Positions 1-6,534 of a stretch of 19,127 bases of DNA are shown piece by piece. The translations under genes were made by a program, and so were the position numbers. The number at the start of each line of letters is the position of its first letter. Within the stretch, counting starts at the first letter, position 1. Below the pieces are notes generated by a model. That model saw only the letters and a program-made list of their open reading frames with translations, ran no database searches and was not told where the DNA came from. Source of the DNA: Gammaproteobacteria bacterium (lineage in GTDB: Bacteria > Pseudomonadota > Gammaproteobacteria > JAABTG01); assembly GCA_030066245.1 (NCBI GenBank), contig JASJBY010000077.1:1-19127 (forward strand), read 5' to 3'.

Positions 1-87
1 GTCCTCCGCCACTGACGACACTGCTGCGAGCAACGTAAGACTTGATGCCAGGGCAACAGCACTTGCCCGAAGTCTCCTGAAACGCAT
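1..87 (-). CDS. Exported protein, N-terminal signal peptide only (partial)
   Basis: The minus strand encodes 29 codons from an ATG at 87 to the window edge with no stop. The peptide begins MRFRRLRASAVALAS and continues through a hydrophobic leucine/alanine stretch to AAVSSVAED. This is a basic n-region, a hydrophobic core and a small-residue cleavage site, as in a Sec signal peptide. A strong Shine-Dalgarno (AAGGAG) lies six bases before the ATG, which fixes the start. The product is therefore periplasmic, outer-membrane or secreted; the mature part lies outside the window, so its function cannot be told. The insertion sequence ending at 145 lies only 57 bp upstream of the start codon and may have separated the gene from its original promoter. 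Confidence 0.62.
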   Translation of the reverse strand, partial: MRFRRLRASAVALASSLTLLAAVSSVAED

Positions 88-144
88 TGCTGACTCCTTC
101 GGCGGTAGACGGCTCGGCGCCAAACCGGTTGACGTTGCCTGCGG

Positions 145-172
145 CTAGCCCGACTTCGGCTATTCGCCCTCC
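145..172 (+). repeat. Left terminal inverted repeat of the IS
   Basis: It starts CTAGCCCGACTTCGGCTATT and continues GCCCTCC-like. It matches the reverse complement of 2138-2166 except for one substitution at position 15, a one-base indel and one substitution near the inner end. This is the presumed transposase binding and cleavage site. Confidence 0.85.
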
Positions 173-243
173 GTTTTGTCCGATTCGGAGGGTTCTGAGG
201 TTTCAAGGCCCTGATTATGCTGGCTGGAGGCGAGCGATAAGGT

Positions 244-258
244 CTGTAGTGCCGACCT
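244..258 (+). repeat. 15-bp direct repeat inside the IS, left copy
   Basis: CTGTAGTGCCGACCT occurs here, between the left terminal repeat and the transposase start, and again in the same orientation at 2083-2097 just after the transposase stop. The two copies bracket the coding sequence exactly. The role is unknown; it could be a protein-binding site or the scar of a past recombination that inserted or exchanged the transposase segment. Confidence 0.75.
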
Positions 259-299
259 AGGTCGTTGAACGGCCATGGGTTTTTGTTGACACTGTTGGC

Positions 300-2075
300 A
301 TGTTTCTACGTGCCAAGGACCGGTTCAAAGACGGAAAGCACCACCGTTACTGGAGTATTGTCGAGAATCGGCGCGTCGCCGATGGACGGGTGGTGCAACG
401 CCAAGTTCTCTACCTCGGCGAGATCAACGACTCGCAGAAAGCGGCCTGGTGCCGAACCATCGACGTGCTCGATGAGGATCAGGACACCTCGGCTCAGGTG
501 GCGTTGTTTCCCGAAGACCGGTCGGCGCCTGCGTTGGATTGCGATGTGGTTCAAGTCAGGCTCAGTGGCTTGAAACTGCATCGCCCACGCCAATGGGGCG
601 CCTGCTGGTTGGCCTGCGGGCTGTGGGAGCAATTGCAACTGGATCGTTTCTGGCAGCCGCGCCTTCGTCCAAGCCGCAAGAGAACCCGTTGGTTGAATGT
701 GCTCAAGACGCTGGTGTGTTATCGACTGATCGACCCGGGCAGCGAATGGCGATTGCACCGCCATTGGTATGACCACAGTGCCATGGGTGATCTGCTCGGA
801 GAGGACTTCACGATTGCACACACTCATACGCTCTACCGCTGTTTGGACAGGCTTTTGGAACACAAAAAGGCCTTGTTTTCTTATCTGCAAGAGCGCTGGC
901 AGTCTCTGTTCGACGTGCGATTCGATGTGCTGCTCTATGATTTGACCAGCACCTATTTCGAATCCGACCCACCGGGTTATGGCAAGCGCAAGCACGGCTA
1001 CAGTCGCGACAAACGCCCCGATTGCGTGCAGGTTGTCATTGCCCTGATTGTCACCCCAGAGGGCTTTCCGCTCGCCTACGAGGTTCTGCCGGGTAACACC
1101 AGTGACAACACGACGCTGGAGGACTTCCTGGCCAAAATCAAAGCCCAGTACGGCAAAGCCGAACGGGTCTGGGTGATGGATCGTGGCATCCCGACCGAGG
1201 CCAGCCTGGCGAGCATGCGCGCGGCCGACCTACCGGTTCACTACCTGGTGGGCACACCGAAGGGCCGGCTGAGTAAACTGGAGAAGACTTTTCTCACGCG
1301 GCCCTGGGCGCAGGTCCGTGAGAGCGTGGATGTCAAGCTCCTGGAACAAGACGCGGAGATCTATATCCTGGCGCGCAGCCATGGCCGGATGCACAAGGAA
1401 CGGGCCATGCGCCAACGCCGACTCAGACGCTTGTGGCAGCGCCTGAGGGAATTGCAGCGTCAGCGTTTGACCCGCGATGCGCTCTTGCTCAAGCTCGGTG
1501 CAGCCAAGAAGGAAGCCGGGCGCGCCTACGGCCTGCTCGATATCCGGTTGCCTGCTGTCGACCAGCCAGTTACGGCCCAAACCTTCACCTTCGCCCTGAA
1601 CCGCAAGAAATTGCGCCAGACGCGTCGTCGTGAAGGCCACTACCTGCTGCGCTCCAACCTCTGCGGCGAAGATCCGGCCAAACTCTGGGAGTATTACATT
1701 CAACTGACCGAGATCGAGCAGGCGTTTAAAGAGCTCAAGAGCGACCTGGCCATTCGCCCGATCTACCATCAGCGCGACGACCGTATCGAGGCGCACATCT
1801 TCGTGGCCTTTCTTGCCTACTGCCTTCAAGTCACCCTCAAACAGCGCTTGCGTGGGCTGGCGCCGGGATTGACCCCCCGAGCCGTGCTGGAGAAATTCTC
1901 CGCGCTTCAGATGGTCGACGTGCACTTGCCGACAACGGACGGACGCACCCTGGTTTTAAGCCGTTACACCGAGCCGGAAAAAGACCAACAGCTTCTGCTG
2001 CAACAGCTGCGCCTGCAACTTCCGAAACAACCGCCACCGAGAATCACATCCGCCTTCTCTGACCAGACCGCCTGA
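300..2075 (+). CDS. IS1634-like DDE transposase
   Basis: The 591-residue protein is a DDE transposase of the IS4 superfamily and most resembles IS1634-type enzymes in length and motifs. The catalytic triad is visible: first Asp at about 214 in LLYDLTSTYFE, second Asp at about 294 in VMDRGIPTE, and the Glu at about 473 in YIQLTEIEQAFKELK. The last follows the IS4 Y-(2)-x-(3)-E-(6)-K spacing, with Leu in place of the usual Arg. GNTSDNTTLEDF and RPIYHQRDDRIEAHIF are also typical of the family. The middle (about 380-430) is rich in Arg and Leu, consistent with the inserted helical domain of these enzymes. No strong ribosome site precedes the ATG, so expression may be low. No frameshift or internal stop is seen, so the enzyme may be functional. 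Confidence 0.93.
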   Translation: MFLRAKDRFKDGKHHRYWSIVENRRVADGRVVQRQVLYLGEINDSQKAAWCRTIDVLDEDQDTSAQVALFPEDRSAPALDCDVVQVRLSGLKLHRPRQWGACWLACGLWEQLQLDRFWQPRLRPSRKRTRWLNVLKTLVCYRLIDPGSEWRLHRHWYDHSAMGDLLGEDFTIAHTHTLYRCLDRLLEHKKALFSYLQERWQSLFDVRFDVLLYDLTSTYFESDPPGYGKRKHGYSRDKRPDCVQVVIALIVTPEGFPLAYEVLPGNTSDNTTLEDFLAKIKAQYGKAERVWVMDRGIPTEASLASMRAADLPVHYLVGTPKGRLSKLEKTFLTRPWAQVRESVDVKLLEQDAEIYILARSHGRMHKERAMRQRRLRRLWQRLRELQRQRLTRDALLLKLGAAKKEAGRAYGLLDIRLPAVDQPVTAQTFTFALNRKKLRQTRRREGHYLLRSNLCGEDPAKLWEYYIQLTEIEQAFKELKSDLAIRPIYHQRDDRIEAHIFVAFLAYCLQVTLKQRLRGLAPGLTPRAVLEKFSALQMVDVHLPTTDGRTLVLSRYTEPEKDQQLLLQQLRLQLPKQPPPRITSAFSDQTA

Positions 2076-2082
2076 CTTCACC

Positions 2083-2097
2083 CTGTAGTGCCGACCT
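2083..2097 (+). repeat. 15-bp direct repeat inside the IS, right copy
   Basis: This is the second copy of CTGTAGTGCCGACCT. It begins 7 bases after the transposase stop codon and ends 40 bases before the right terminal repeat. Confidence 0.75.
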
Positions 2098-2137
2098 CTT
2101 GACTCGTGAAACACGAAATCAAAGGCTTACATCAACT

Positions 2138-2166
2138 GAAGGGCTGAATAGTCGAAGTCGGGCTAG
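2138..2166 (-). repeat. Right terminal inverted repeat of the IS
   Basis: Read on the minus strand it starts CTAGCCCGACTTCGACTATT and continues CAGCCCTTC. It pairs with the left end at 145-172. Its outer CTAG may be the target duplication or part of the repeat. Confidence 0.85.
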
Positions 2167-2444
2167 GTGGCATCCCCGGCTGAGCGAAATGCCAGACGGG
2201 GGATCCATCGCAGCGATACCACCGATGGCCGGATAGCCAACAAAGGGGGCGAAGTGCTCGATCCTTTACCGGGATTGGTCGATTAGCGGGCAACGAAGAA
2301 TCGGCCTGTCCTCGGACAATCGGAATCTCCTGCGTAGTCGAAATATCAGAAGTCTGAGCCTAGCAGATAAAGGGGGGCGGAAGTGACCTGCCTCGCTACC
2401 AGCTAGCGCCCAGCGGCCGTTTCCGGTGACGGGTCGGGTGATGA

Positions 2445-2711
2445 AGGCCAACGGGGCCGGCTATACGGGGTAACGCCTCAGGCGGGGCTCCGGGTCTCAG
2501 CTGGAACACCGACGCTCACCATCCGGGGCCGGAACATCGAGCGGGGTGGCCGGGGGGCGGGTACTCTGGCGGTCAGGGGCACGATATCCCCTTGTATGTG
2601 GGCGATTTCCCGGTAAGGCAGAAGGTGCTTTGGGGCAAGGTTTTGCCGAAAGGCAGGCTGGCCGCCGCCGGACCAGGTGCAGATATTCGAGGAACCTGGG
2701 AGGGGGCCTAA
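2445..2711 (+). pseudogene. Possible gene remnant, C-terminal part only
   Basis: The frame is open from just after a TGA at 2442-2444 to a TAA at 2709-2711, about 88 codons, with no ATG, GTG or TTG near its beginning. From about 2550 it reads like real protein: GYSGGQGHDIPLYVGDFPV, then RQKVLWGKVLPKGRLAAAG, ending GADIRGTWEGA. Counting by hand, roughly two thirds of third codon positions are G or C, modest support for coding. I do not recognise a family. It may be the 3' end of a gene whose 5' part was lost, perhaps in the rearrangement that brought in the IS, or it may be chance. Confidence 0.28.
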
Positions 2712-2911
2712 GAGCTACCTATACCTCGGACTTGGATGTACCATATCAACCGAATCTGCGGCCGGTGCCGGGACCCGTGGCTCATGAAGGGGAACTCGCC
2801 AGCAAGCCACCCCATGCCCTGGCATTCAAGCCACAGATCGATGAGTTTGCCACGATGCCGAAGGATTTGTCCCAAAACGGCTGTTTGCCCAATCCTGGTG
2901 CAGTGTCTTCG
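2708..2911 (-). other. Open frame of unknown nature, possible repeat-derived peptide
   Basis: On the minus strand the frame is open for 67 codons after a TGA at 2912-2914 and ends in a TAG at 2708-2710. It reads ILRHRGKLIDLWLECQGMGW, then LAGEFPFMSHGSRHRPQIR, then LIWYIQVRG. This Trp-rich, low-complexity-free sequence looks protein-like, but there is no start with a ribosome site. It converges on the plus-strand fragment ending at 2711. My impression is that peptides of this kind occur as short hypothetical proteins in unrelated genomes, which would suit a dispersed repeat rather than a gene; I cannot confirm this here. Confidence 0.25.
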
Positions 2912-3133
2912 TCAGGATGGCGCTGGTTGCACCGACCCTGGGCGTTTGACAGGCGAACGATTCATTTTAGCGCGGGGGGCTAGACAATCCACGGTACCAT
3001 TCAGTTCAGCAGGCTCCGGTCTCGCCAGTTCGCATACCGAAACTTTCATCTCGATGAATGGATGCACCGGGCTCAGGCGGGGATCATTCGCGCAGTCAGT
3101 CGTAACGATACCAATAGGAAGAGGAGAGAATAG

Positions 3134-3829
3134 ATGAAGAACATTTACGTCGTCATAGCAATGGGTGCAGCGCTGGGGTTAGTCGGCTGCGCCACCTCAA
3201 AGGACCTTTCGGAGGTTAAGGCCAACGTGAATACTGCCTCTGAAGGGGAGTTCGGTAGATGTATGCAGGCGGTGTATGTGGGCGGGGAGAGGCTTGCCCG
3301 GGCGGAGAAGTTACTCAACAAGGCCGAGGAGAAGGACGGTAAGCTTTCCAAATCGGATTTCGAAAAAGCCTTGCGTGCCTCGGAAGCGGCGGCTCGTGAG
3401 CGACGTACGGCAGAAGACGCCTGCGAGGCCCGCATTGTTCGTGTAGAGGAAAAAGCAGTGGCCACCGCGAAGCGGGTACAACGTACCAAAGAGGTCCTGC
3501 GCGGGGTGACCTTCATCGTAGGCTCGGCCACGCTCACCGAAGAAGCCAAGGCGACACTCAATGTGGTTGCCAACAGGCTCCTGCGGCAACCCACGACGGT
3601 CGAGGTTCAGGGCCACACCTCGGACACGGGGAACTTCGATTTCAACATGAGACTTTCGGAACAGCGTGCGAAGTCGGTACGCAGCTATCTCATCAGTCGA
3701 GGTGTTTCAGGGGATAGCATAACCGTTCGCGGTTTTGGTCCGACAAAGCCCATTGCCTCCAACGATACGGCCGAGGGGCGCCGCGCCAACCAACGTGTGG
3801 AGTTGTTGTATACTCAGGAAATCCAGTAA
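3134..3829 (+). CDS. OmpA-family peptidoglycan-associated lipoprotein
   Basis: The protein has 231 residues. Residues 1-19 form a lipoprotein signal peptide (MKNIYVVIAMGAALGLVGC) with Cys19 as the lipidation site; the following Ala-Thr-Ser argues for outer-membrane sorting. Residues about 40-120 are charged and Ala/Glu/Lys-rich, predicted helical or coiled coil, with cysteines at 43 and 97. Residues about 125-229 are an OmpA C-terminal domain: GVTFIVGSATLTEEAK, VEVQGHTSDTG, LSEQRAKSVRSYLISRGV, and the ending GRRANQRVELL. This domain binds the diaminopimelate of peptidoglycan, so the protein should tether the outer membrane to the wall. GAGGAGAG five bases upstream fixes the start. It stands alone, followed by a strong hairpin. 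It is Pal-like in layout, but no tol genes are nearby, so the pal name is not justified. Confidence 0.9.
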   Translation: MKNIYVVIAMGAALGLVGCATSKDLSEVKANVNTASEGEFGRCMQAVYVGGERLARAEKLLNKAEEKDGKLSKSDFEKALRASEAAARERRTAEDACEARIVRVEEKAVATAKRVQRTKEVLRGVTFIVGSATLTEEAKATLNVVANRLLRQPTTVEVQGHTSDTGNFDFNMRLSEQRAKSVRSYLISRGVSGDSITVRGFGPTKPIASNDTAEGRRANQRVELLYTQEIQ

Positions 3830-3844
3830 AGCCGAAGACTCCAA

Positions 3845-3871
3845 GCGGTGCGCAGGTCATCTGCGCACCGC
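3845..3871 (+). terminator. Strong hairpin after the OmpA-like gene
   Basis: GCGGTGCGCAG and CTGCGCACCGC form a perfect 11-bp stem with the loop GTCAT, starting 16 bases after the stop codon. There is no following T-run, so it is either a Rho-assisted or processing/stability hairpin rather than a textbook intrinsic terminator. Confidence 0.5.
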
Positions 3872-3958
3872 GCTGGCAGCGGATGAGCCTTCTGCCCACT
3901 GGGGGTGCCGTTGCTGGACTACCCGCTGAGAAAAACCGCTACGCTTTCCATCCGAATA

Positions 3959-3990
3959 CCCTCATCCTGACCTTCTCCCTGAGGGAGAAG
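3959..3990. repeat. REP-like palindromic element
   Basis: The sequence CCCTCATCCTGACCTTCTCC runs into CTGAGGGAGAAG, giving a nearly perfect 9-bp palindrome CTTCTCCCT-G-AGGGAGAAG at 3972-3990. The head CCCTCATCCTGACC plus a CTCCC/GGGAG palindrome is the general style of dispersed extragenic repeats in gamma- and betaproteobacteria. Only one copy is seen in the window. Confidence 0.45.
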
Positions 3991-4300
3991 CAAGAATTTT
4001 CATTATTGTGCGGTGCAGCGCCACCGCCTGGAAGGGCAGGGGTGCCTTGGATGCAACGTAAACCGCCGTTCCTTTCCAGCGCGTGATCCACAGGCCACCA
4101 GTTGCTCGTTGCCTGCGGCAAGGCAACTTCTTTCTTCTCGCGTACTCAGCTCGACGCCAATCCCCTGGACCACTTCGCACGGCCCGTGCTGTGCGGCGCC
4201 CTTGACCTGCAAAACGTCCCATCGGGCCGGCCTGCGTTCTCGCCGGCAGCGCACAAATGAGTGACCCAATCGCTTGACGATGCGTCAGGACGCCATTCCA

Positions 4301-4336
4301 CCGTCTCGCAGCTTCCGGACGGGGTTTCCGAGACGG
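4301..4336 (+). other. Long hairpin in the leader of the cytochrome b561-like gene
   Basis: CCGTCTCG (4301-4308) pairs perfectly with CGAGACGG (4329-4336) around a 20-base loop. It lies about 200 bases before the start codon. It may be a terminator of something upstream, an attenuator or an operator; nothing decides among these. Confidence 0.3.
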
Positions 4337-4536
4337 AAAGTGAAAATATTACAGATCCGTTGTGATGAAAGGTCCTGCAAACGCCGTCATCCTTTCTTTA
4401 CCGTTTGGTCATTGTCTTCATGAAATCCCCGAGAGACAGAAACGGGATATAAAGACACCCCTGGGACGACATCTGCCGGCGGCTTCGCCACGGTGCCGCA
4501 AACGGCAGGAAGCGACGCAACCCATAAGGAAGGACC

Positions 4537-5277
4537 ATGAAGAAATCCGCCGGTGTATACAACCTCCTCACCAAATGGTTGCATTTCGGATTTGCATCAA
4601 GCATCACCCTCACCTTGTTTCTGAGCTTGGTCATGCTTCAAGGCGGGGGAGAGCCGGTTCCACTGCCGGTCGTCGCGTTCAACCTTCATAAGATCATCGG
4701 GCTGAACGCGATGGTTCTGACTTTGGTATATCTGCTGTGGTCGAGCAGACATTTTACCAAGAGCTTGAGCGACTTGTTTCCCTGGTTTTCCATGAAGAAG
4801 CTCAGAATTCTGTTTTCTGAGCTGACACGCTGGCGCTCCCTCAATGACAAGCCGCAACTTGCGGCGGCGGTCCAGGGCTCGGGAATACTTGTGGCACTTC
4901 TGACGTCCGTGACGGGAACGTGGTTGATACTGGGGATGATTGAGCCGGGCCTGGTGATGGGCTGGCAGGACGAGATAGTCAAGTGGCACATAGTCCTCGC
5001 CCGAGTGATGTGGATCTATCTCGGTGTTCATGTTTCCATGACGCTGCTGCACACCCTGCATGGGCACTTGTGGTTTCTCAAGATTTTCTCCTTGTTTCAG
5101 GAGGAAGTTTCGCCGTTCAACATTTCGCATAAGGGCTGGGTTCTGGTCGACACCGACCAAGATGGCGATGTGATGCGTGAGCACGGCGGGCGGGTAGGGG
5201 CTGGTCCTGATGGATCAACCACGTCTGCAAGTCTGGTGCAGCGCAGCACGCAGAACGCCCTCAGTCCAGCGAAGTAG
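4537..5277 (+). CDS. Cytochrome b561-like diheme membrane protein
   Basis: The 246-residue protein has four predicted transmembrane helices at about 14-34, 45-68, 113-135 and 150-180. Histidines sit where bacterial cytochrome b561 / Ni-Fe-hydrogenase b-type cytochromes place heme ligands: H16 in TM1 (LTKWLHFGFA), H51 in TM2 (NLHKIIGLN), and H151 and H165 in TM4 (WHIVLARVMWIYLGVHVSM). Family members pass electrons between quinol and periplasmic or membrane redox partners. After the last helix a polar 60-residue tail (about 187-246), Gly/Ser/Asp-rich, carries no recognised domain. GGAAGG five bases before the ATG supports the start. No partner oxidoreductase, hydrogenase or c-type cytochrome lies beside it, so the partner is unknown. 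Heme ligation is inferred from position only. Confidence 0.8.
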   Translation: MKKSAGVYNLLTKWLHFGFASSITLTLFLSLVMLQGGGEPVPLPVVAFNLHKIIGLNAMVLTLVYLLWSSRHFTKSLSDLFPWFSMKKLRILFSELTRWRSLNDKPQLAAAVQGSGILVALLTSVTGTWLILGMIEPGLVMGWQDEIVKWHIVLARVMWIYLGVHVSMTLLHTLHGHLWFLKIFSLFQEEVSPFNISHKGWVLVDTDQDGDVMREHGGRVGAGPDGSTTSASLVQRSTQNALSPAK

Positions 5278-5633
5278 GCTAATGACTCCAACCGAATAGC
5301 TTCCGCCGGTCTCAGGGTAGAAGAGACAGGCCGCTCTCAGTAACAACTTGCGCTTCAGCGGAGGGGCTTACGAGGGCTGGGGACACCTCAGTGAACGAGA
5401 AGCCCGCTTCAGTCTCTTTCACGATCGGAAGAATCTGCCGATGCGGAAGCGCGTCCGCGTGTGTACAGGAAACAGTCGCTTCCAGTAGAGTTGTTGAGGA
5501 AGTCATTACCTCTCGAAATGGTAAGGCTTGCGGAGGGACAGTCCAAAGGCGTCTCCCGTACATCGCAAAGCATGTCACTTGAAAAATCCGCCTGCTGGAA
5601 TGCTTGCAAGCTCGCGAATGCGATAGGACCAAC
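5278..5633. other. Spacer without a supported gene
   Basis: There are 356 bases between the cytochrome-like gene and the next plus-strand gene. A GTG-started frame at 5391-5582 (63 codons) and a 122-codon frame on the minus strand overlap each other; both lack a ribosome site and recognisable domains. Base composition is lower in GC than in the right half of the window, consistent with accessory DNA. I see no clear promoter or terminator. Confidence 0.45.
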
Positions 5634-6470
5634 ATGAGTTCGGGCGATAAGGGGGAGGGTTCAATCCTCGAAAGACTCATCCGAGAGTTCCAGTTCTTGG
5701 GAACGGAGTTCGGTTACGAGGGGCGACGTTGCCGGCACCCGGAGACATCAGACGCCCATGAAGGCTGGTACGTCGTCACCTTCTCAAATCCAGCAATCAG
5801 CCGAAGCCTGCAGATGGCGGTGCCTGTGGGCATGGAGAAGCACCTGAACGTCGTTCTCTATTGCGTTGGCGAGCCGGAGTCGGTCCGCATTCGAGACGTG
5901 GAGAAGTATCTCCCGGTGAAACAGCTCAGGGCGTTCTTTGCGCCGGAGCAGTACAGGTCATCGGACTACATTGGACAGATTGTCGGGTTCGAGAAGGCTG
6001 TGGCGAACTTCAAGGCTGTACTGGCGGAAAGCCGGTCGCTTCTCGATGGCAGCGCTTGGATCGACAGGAGCGAGTTCGACAGGAAGCTGTTCGATTCAGG
6101 GAAGTTCCGGTACGCGAGCAGTGCCGAGCGGTTTGCCTTTATCGACAAGGCAAGAAGCGCGTTTGGCTTTCTGGTGGAAGAACTGGGCTATGGGGTGACT
6201 GCTGCGAGTGATCTGTTGCCTGCCTACGAGGACAACAACCCGATGCAGGGGATCGACTACGGGAATAGCGGCAAGGGTTCCGTTGTATCCGTGTTCTACG
6301 ATAGCCGGGAGGGGCGTTTTGGAATCCGGATTTACCGGTCGGAGGGCGATCTACAGGGTAACCAGGATTACGAGTTGTTCAATTCGGTGGACATGCGGGA
6401 GCAAGCGGATTATCGGTTCCTGGAATCTGCGGCAAACAATCTGAGGAGGAGGCTGTTAGCTACTCAGTAA
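5634..6470 (+). CDS. Unrecognised protein with a probable internal domain duplication
   Basis: I do not recognise a family. From the ATG at 5634 (AGGA five bases upstream; an in-frame ATG at 5604 lacks a ribosome site) the protein has 278 residues, is soluble, and has no signal peptide or membrane segment. Two halves look alike. Residues about 12-78 start with a helix (LIREFQFLGTEFGYEG) followed by beta-like strands (GWYVVTF, LQMAVPV, HLNVVLYC). Residues about 171-236 repeat the pattern (ARSAFGFLVEELGYGV, then GSVVSVFYD, GRFGIRIYR). Each half is followed by a charged helix ending in Leu-rich sequence. Small alpha/beta domains that recur in this way are common among immunity or chaperone-like proteins, but no toxin gene is adjacent. 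It is convergent with the transglycosylase gene, and its codon use is less GC-rich than that of genes to the right. Confidence 0.75.
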   Translation: MSSGDKGEGSILERLIREFQFLGTEFGYEGRRCRHPETSDAHEGWYVVTFSNPAISRSLQMAVPVGMEKHLNVVLYCVGEPESVRIRDVEKYLPVKQLRAFFAPEQYRSSDYIGQIVGFEKAVANFKAVLAESRSLLDGSAWIDRSEFDRKLFDSGKFRYASSAERFAFIDKARSAFGFLVEELGYGVTAASDLLPAYEDNNPMQGIDYGNSGKGSVVSVFYDSREGRFGIRIYRSEGDLQGNQDYELFNSVDMREQADYRFLESAANNLRRRLLATQ

Positions 6471-6534
6471 GGACAACGCGGACGGTGCTGTCGACTGCGG
6501 TTCAAGATAGAAAGTCCGGCCAGCTGGTCTCGAT

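Larger units (their letters stand above)
145..2166 (+). mobile_element. Insertion sequence, IS1634-like (IS4 superfamily), apparently complete
   Basis: Imperfect terminal inverted repeats of about 28 bp bound a single transposase gene. Both ends read CTAGCCCGACTTCG inwards and then stay similar for about another 14 bases, with one mismatch, a one-base indel and one further mismatch. The outermost four bases at each end are CTAG. Because CTAG is its own complement, it may be either part of the inverted repeat or a 4-bp target duplication; flanking bases (GCGG left, GTGG right) do not extend a duplication. The length of about 2.0 kb, one long DDE transposase and intact ends suggest a potentially active copy. 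It sits just upstream of the exported-protein gene on the left. Confidence 0.85.
2167..3133. other. Long region without a recognisable gene, between the IS and the OmpA-like gene
   Basis: There are 967 bases with no gene I can name. Next to the IS end, 2171-2204 can fold into an imperfect GC-rich hairpin (ATCCCCG against CGGGGGAT). Two open stretches without a convincing start face each other and end at the same place (plus frame ending 2711, minus frame ending 2708); they are listed separately. The frames starting at 2546 and 2736 on the plus strand are Arg/Pro/Ser/Cys-rich and look like shadows. Just before 3134 there is a good ribosome site but no clear promoter. The stretch reads like decayed or repeat DNA. 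Confidence 0.5.
3830..4536. other. Intergenic region with palindromes upstream of the cytochrome b561-like gene
   Basis: The 707 bases contain the hairpin at 3845-3871, a REP-like palindrome at 3959-3990, a GTTGCC/GGCAAC hairpin at 4108-4127, the 13-base palindrome TGACGATGCGTCA at 4275-4287, and the CCGTCTCG/CGAGACGG hairpin at 4301-4336. Several short frames overlap on both strands between 3960 and 4270, none with a good ribosome site or recognisable domain. I treat them as non-coding or repeat DNA. After 4336 the sequence becomes A/T-richer (GAAAATATTACA), as expected for a promoter region, but no clear -35/-10 pair can be assigned. Confidence 0.5.

Noticed and set aside
286..291. TTGACA just before the transposase start as a promoter -35
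   Set aside because: The matching -10 position falls inside the coding sequence and reads ACGTGC-like, so there is no promoter pair.
306..995. 229-codon minus-strand frame across the transposase
   Set aside because: It is the antisense shadow of the transposase gene, whose catalytic motifs are clear on the plus strand.
2546..3137. Plus-strand frames of 145 and 133 codons
   Set aside because: Composition is Arg/Pro/Ser/Cys-rich, they overlap each other in different frames, and neither has a ribosome site or domain.
3962..4269. Several overlapping frames of 60-88 codons on both strands
   Set aside because: No ribosome sites or recognisable domains; the mutual overlap in many frames is what stop-poor GC-rich or repeat DNA gives.
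5312..5680. 122-codon minus-strand frame and the 63-codon GTG frame at 5391-5582
   Set aside because: They overlap each other, lack ribosome sites and do not look like any known protein; the minus frame also runs into the start of the supported plus-strand gene.
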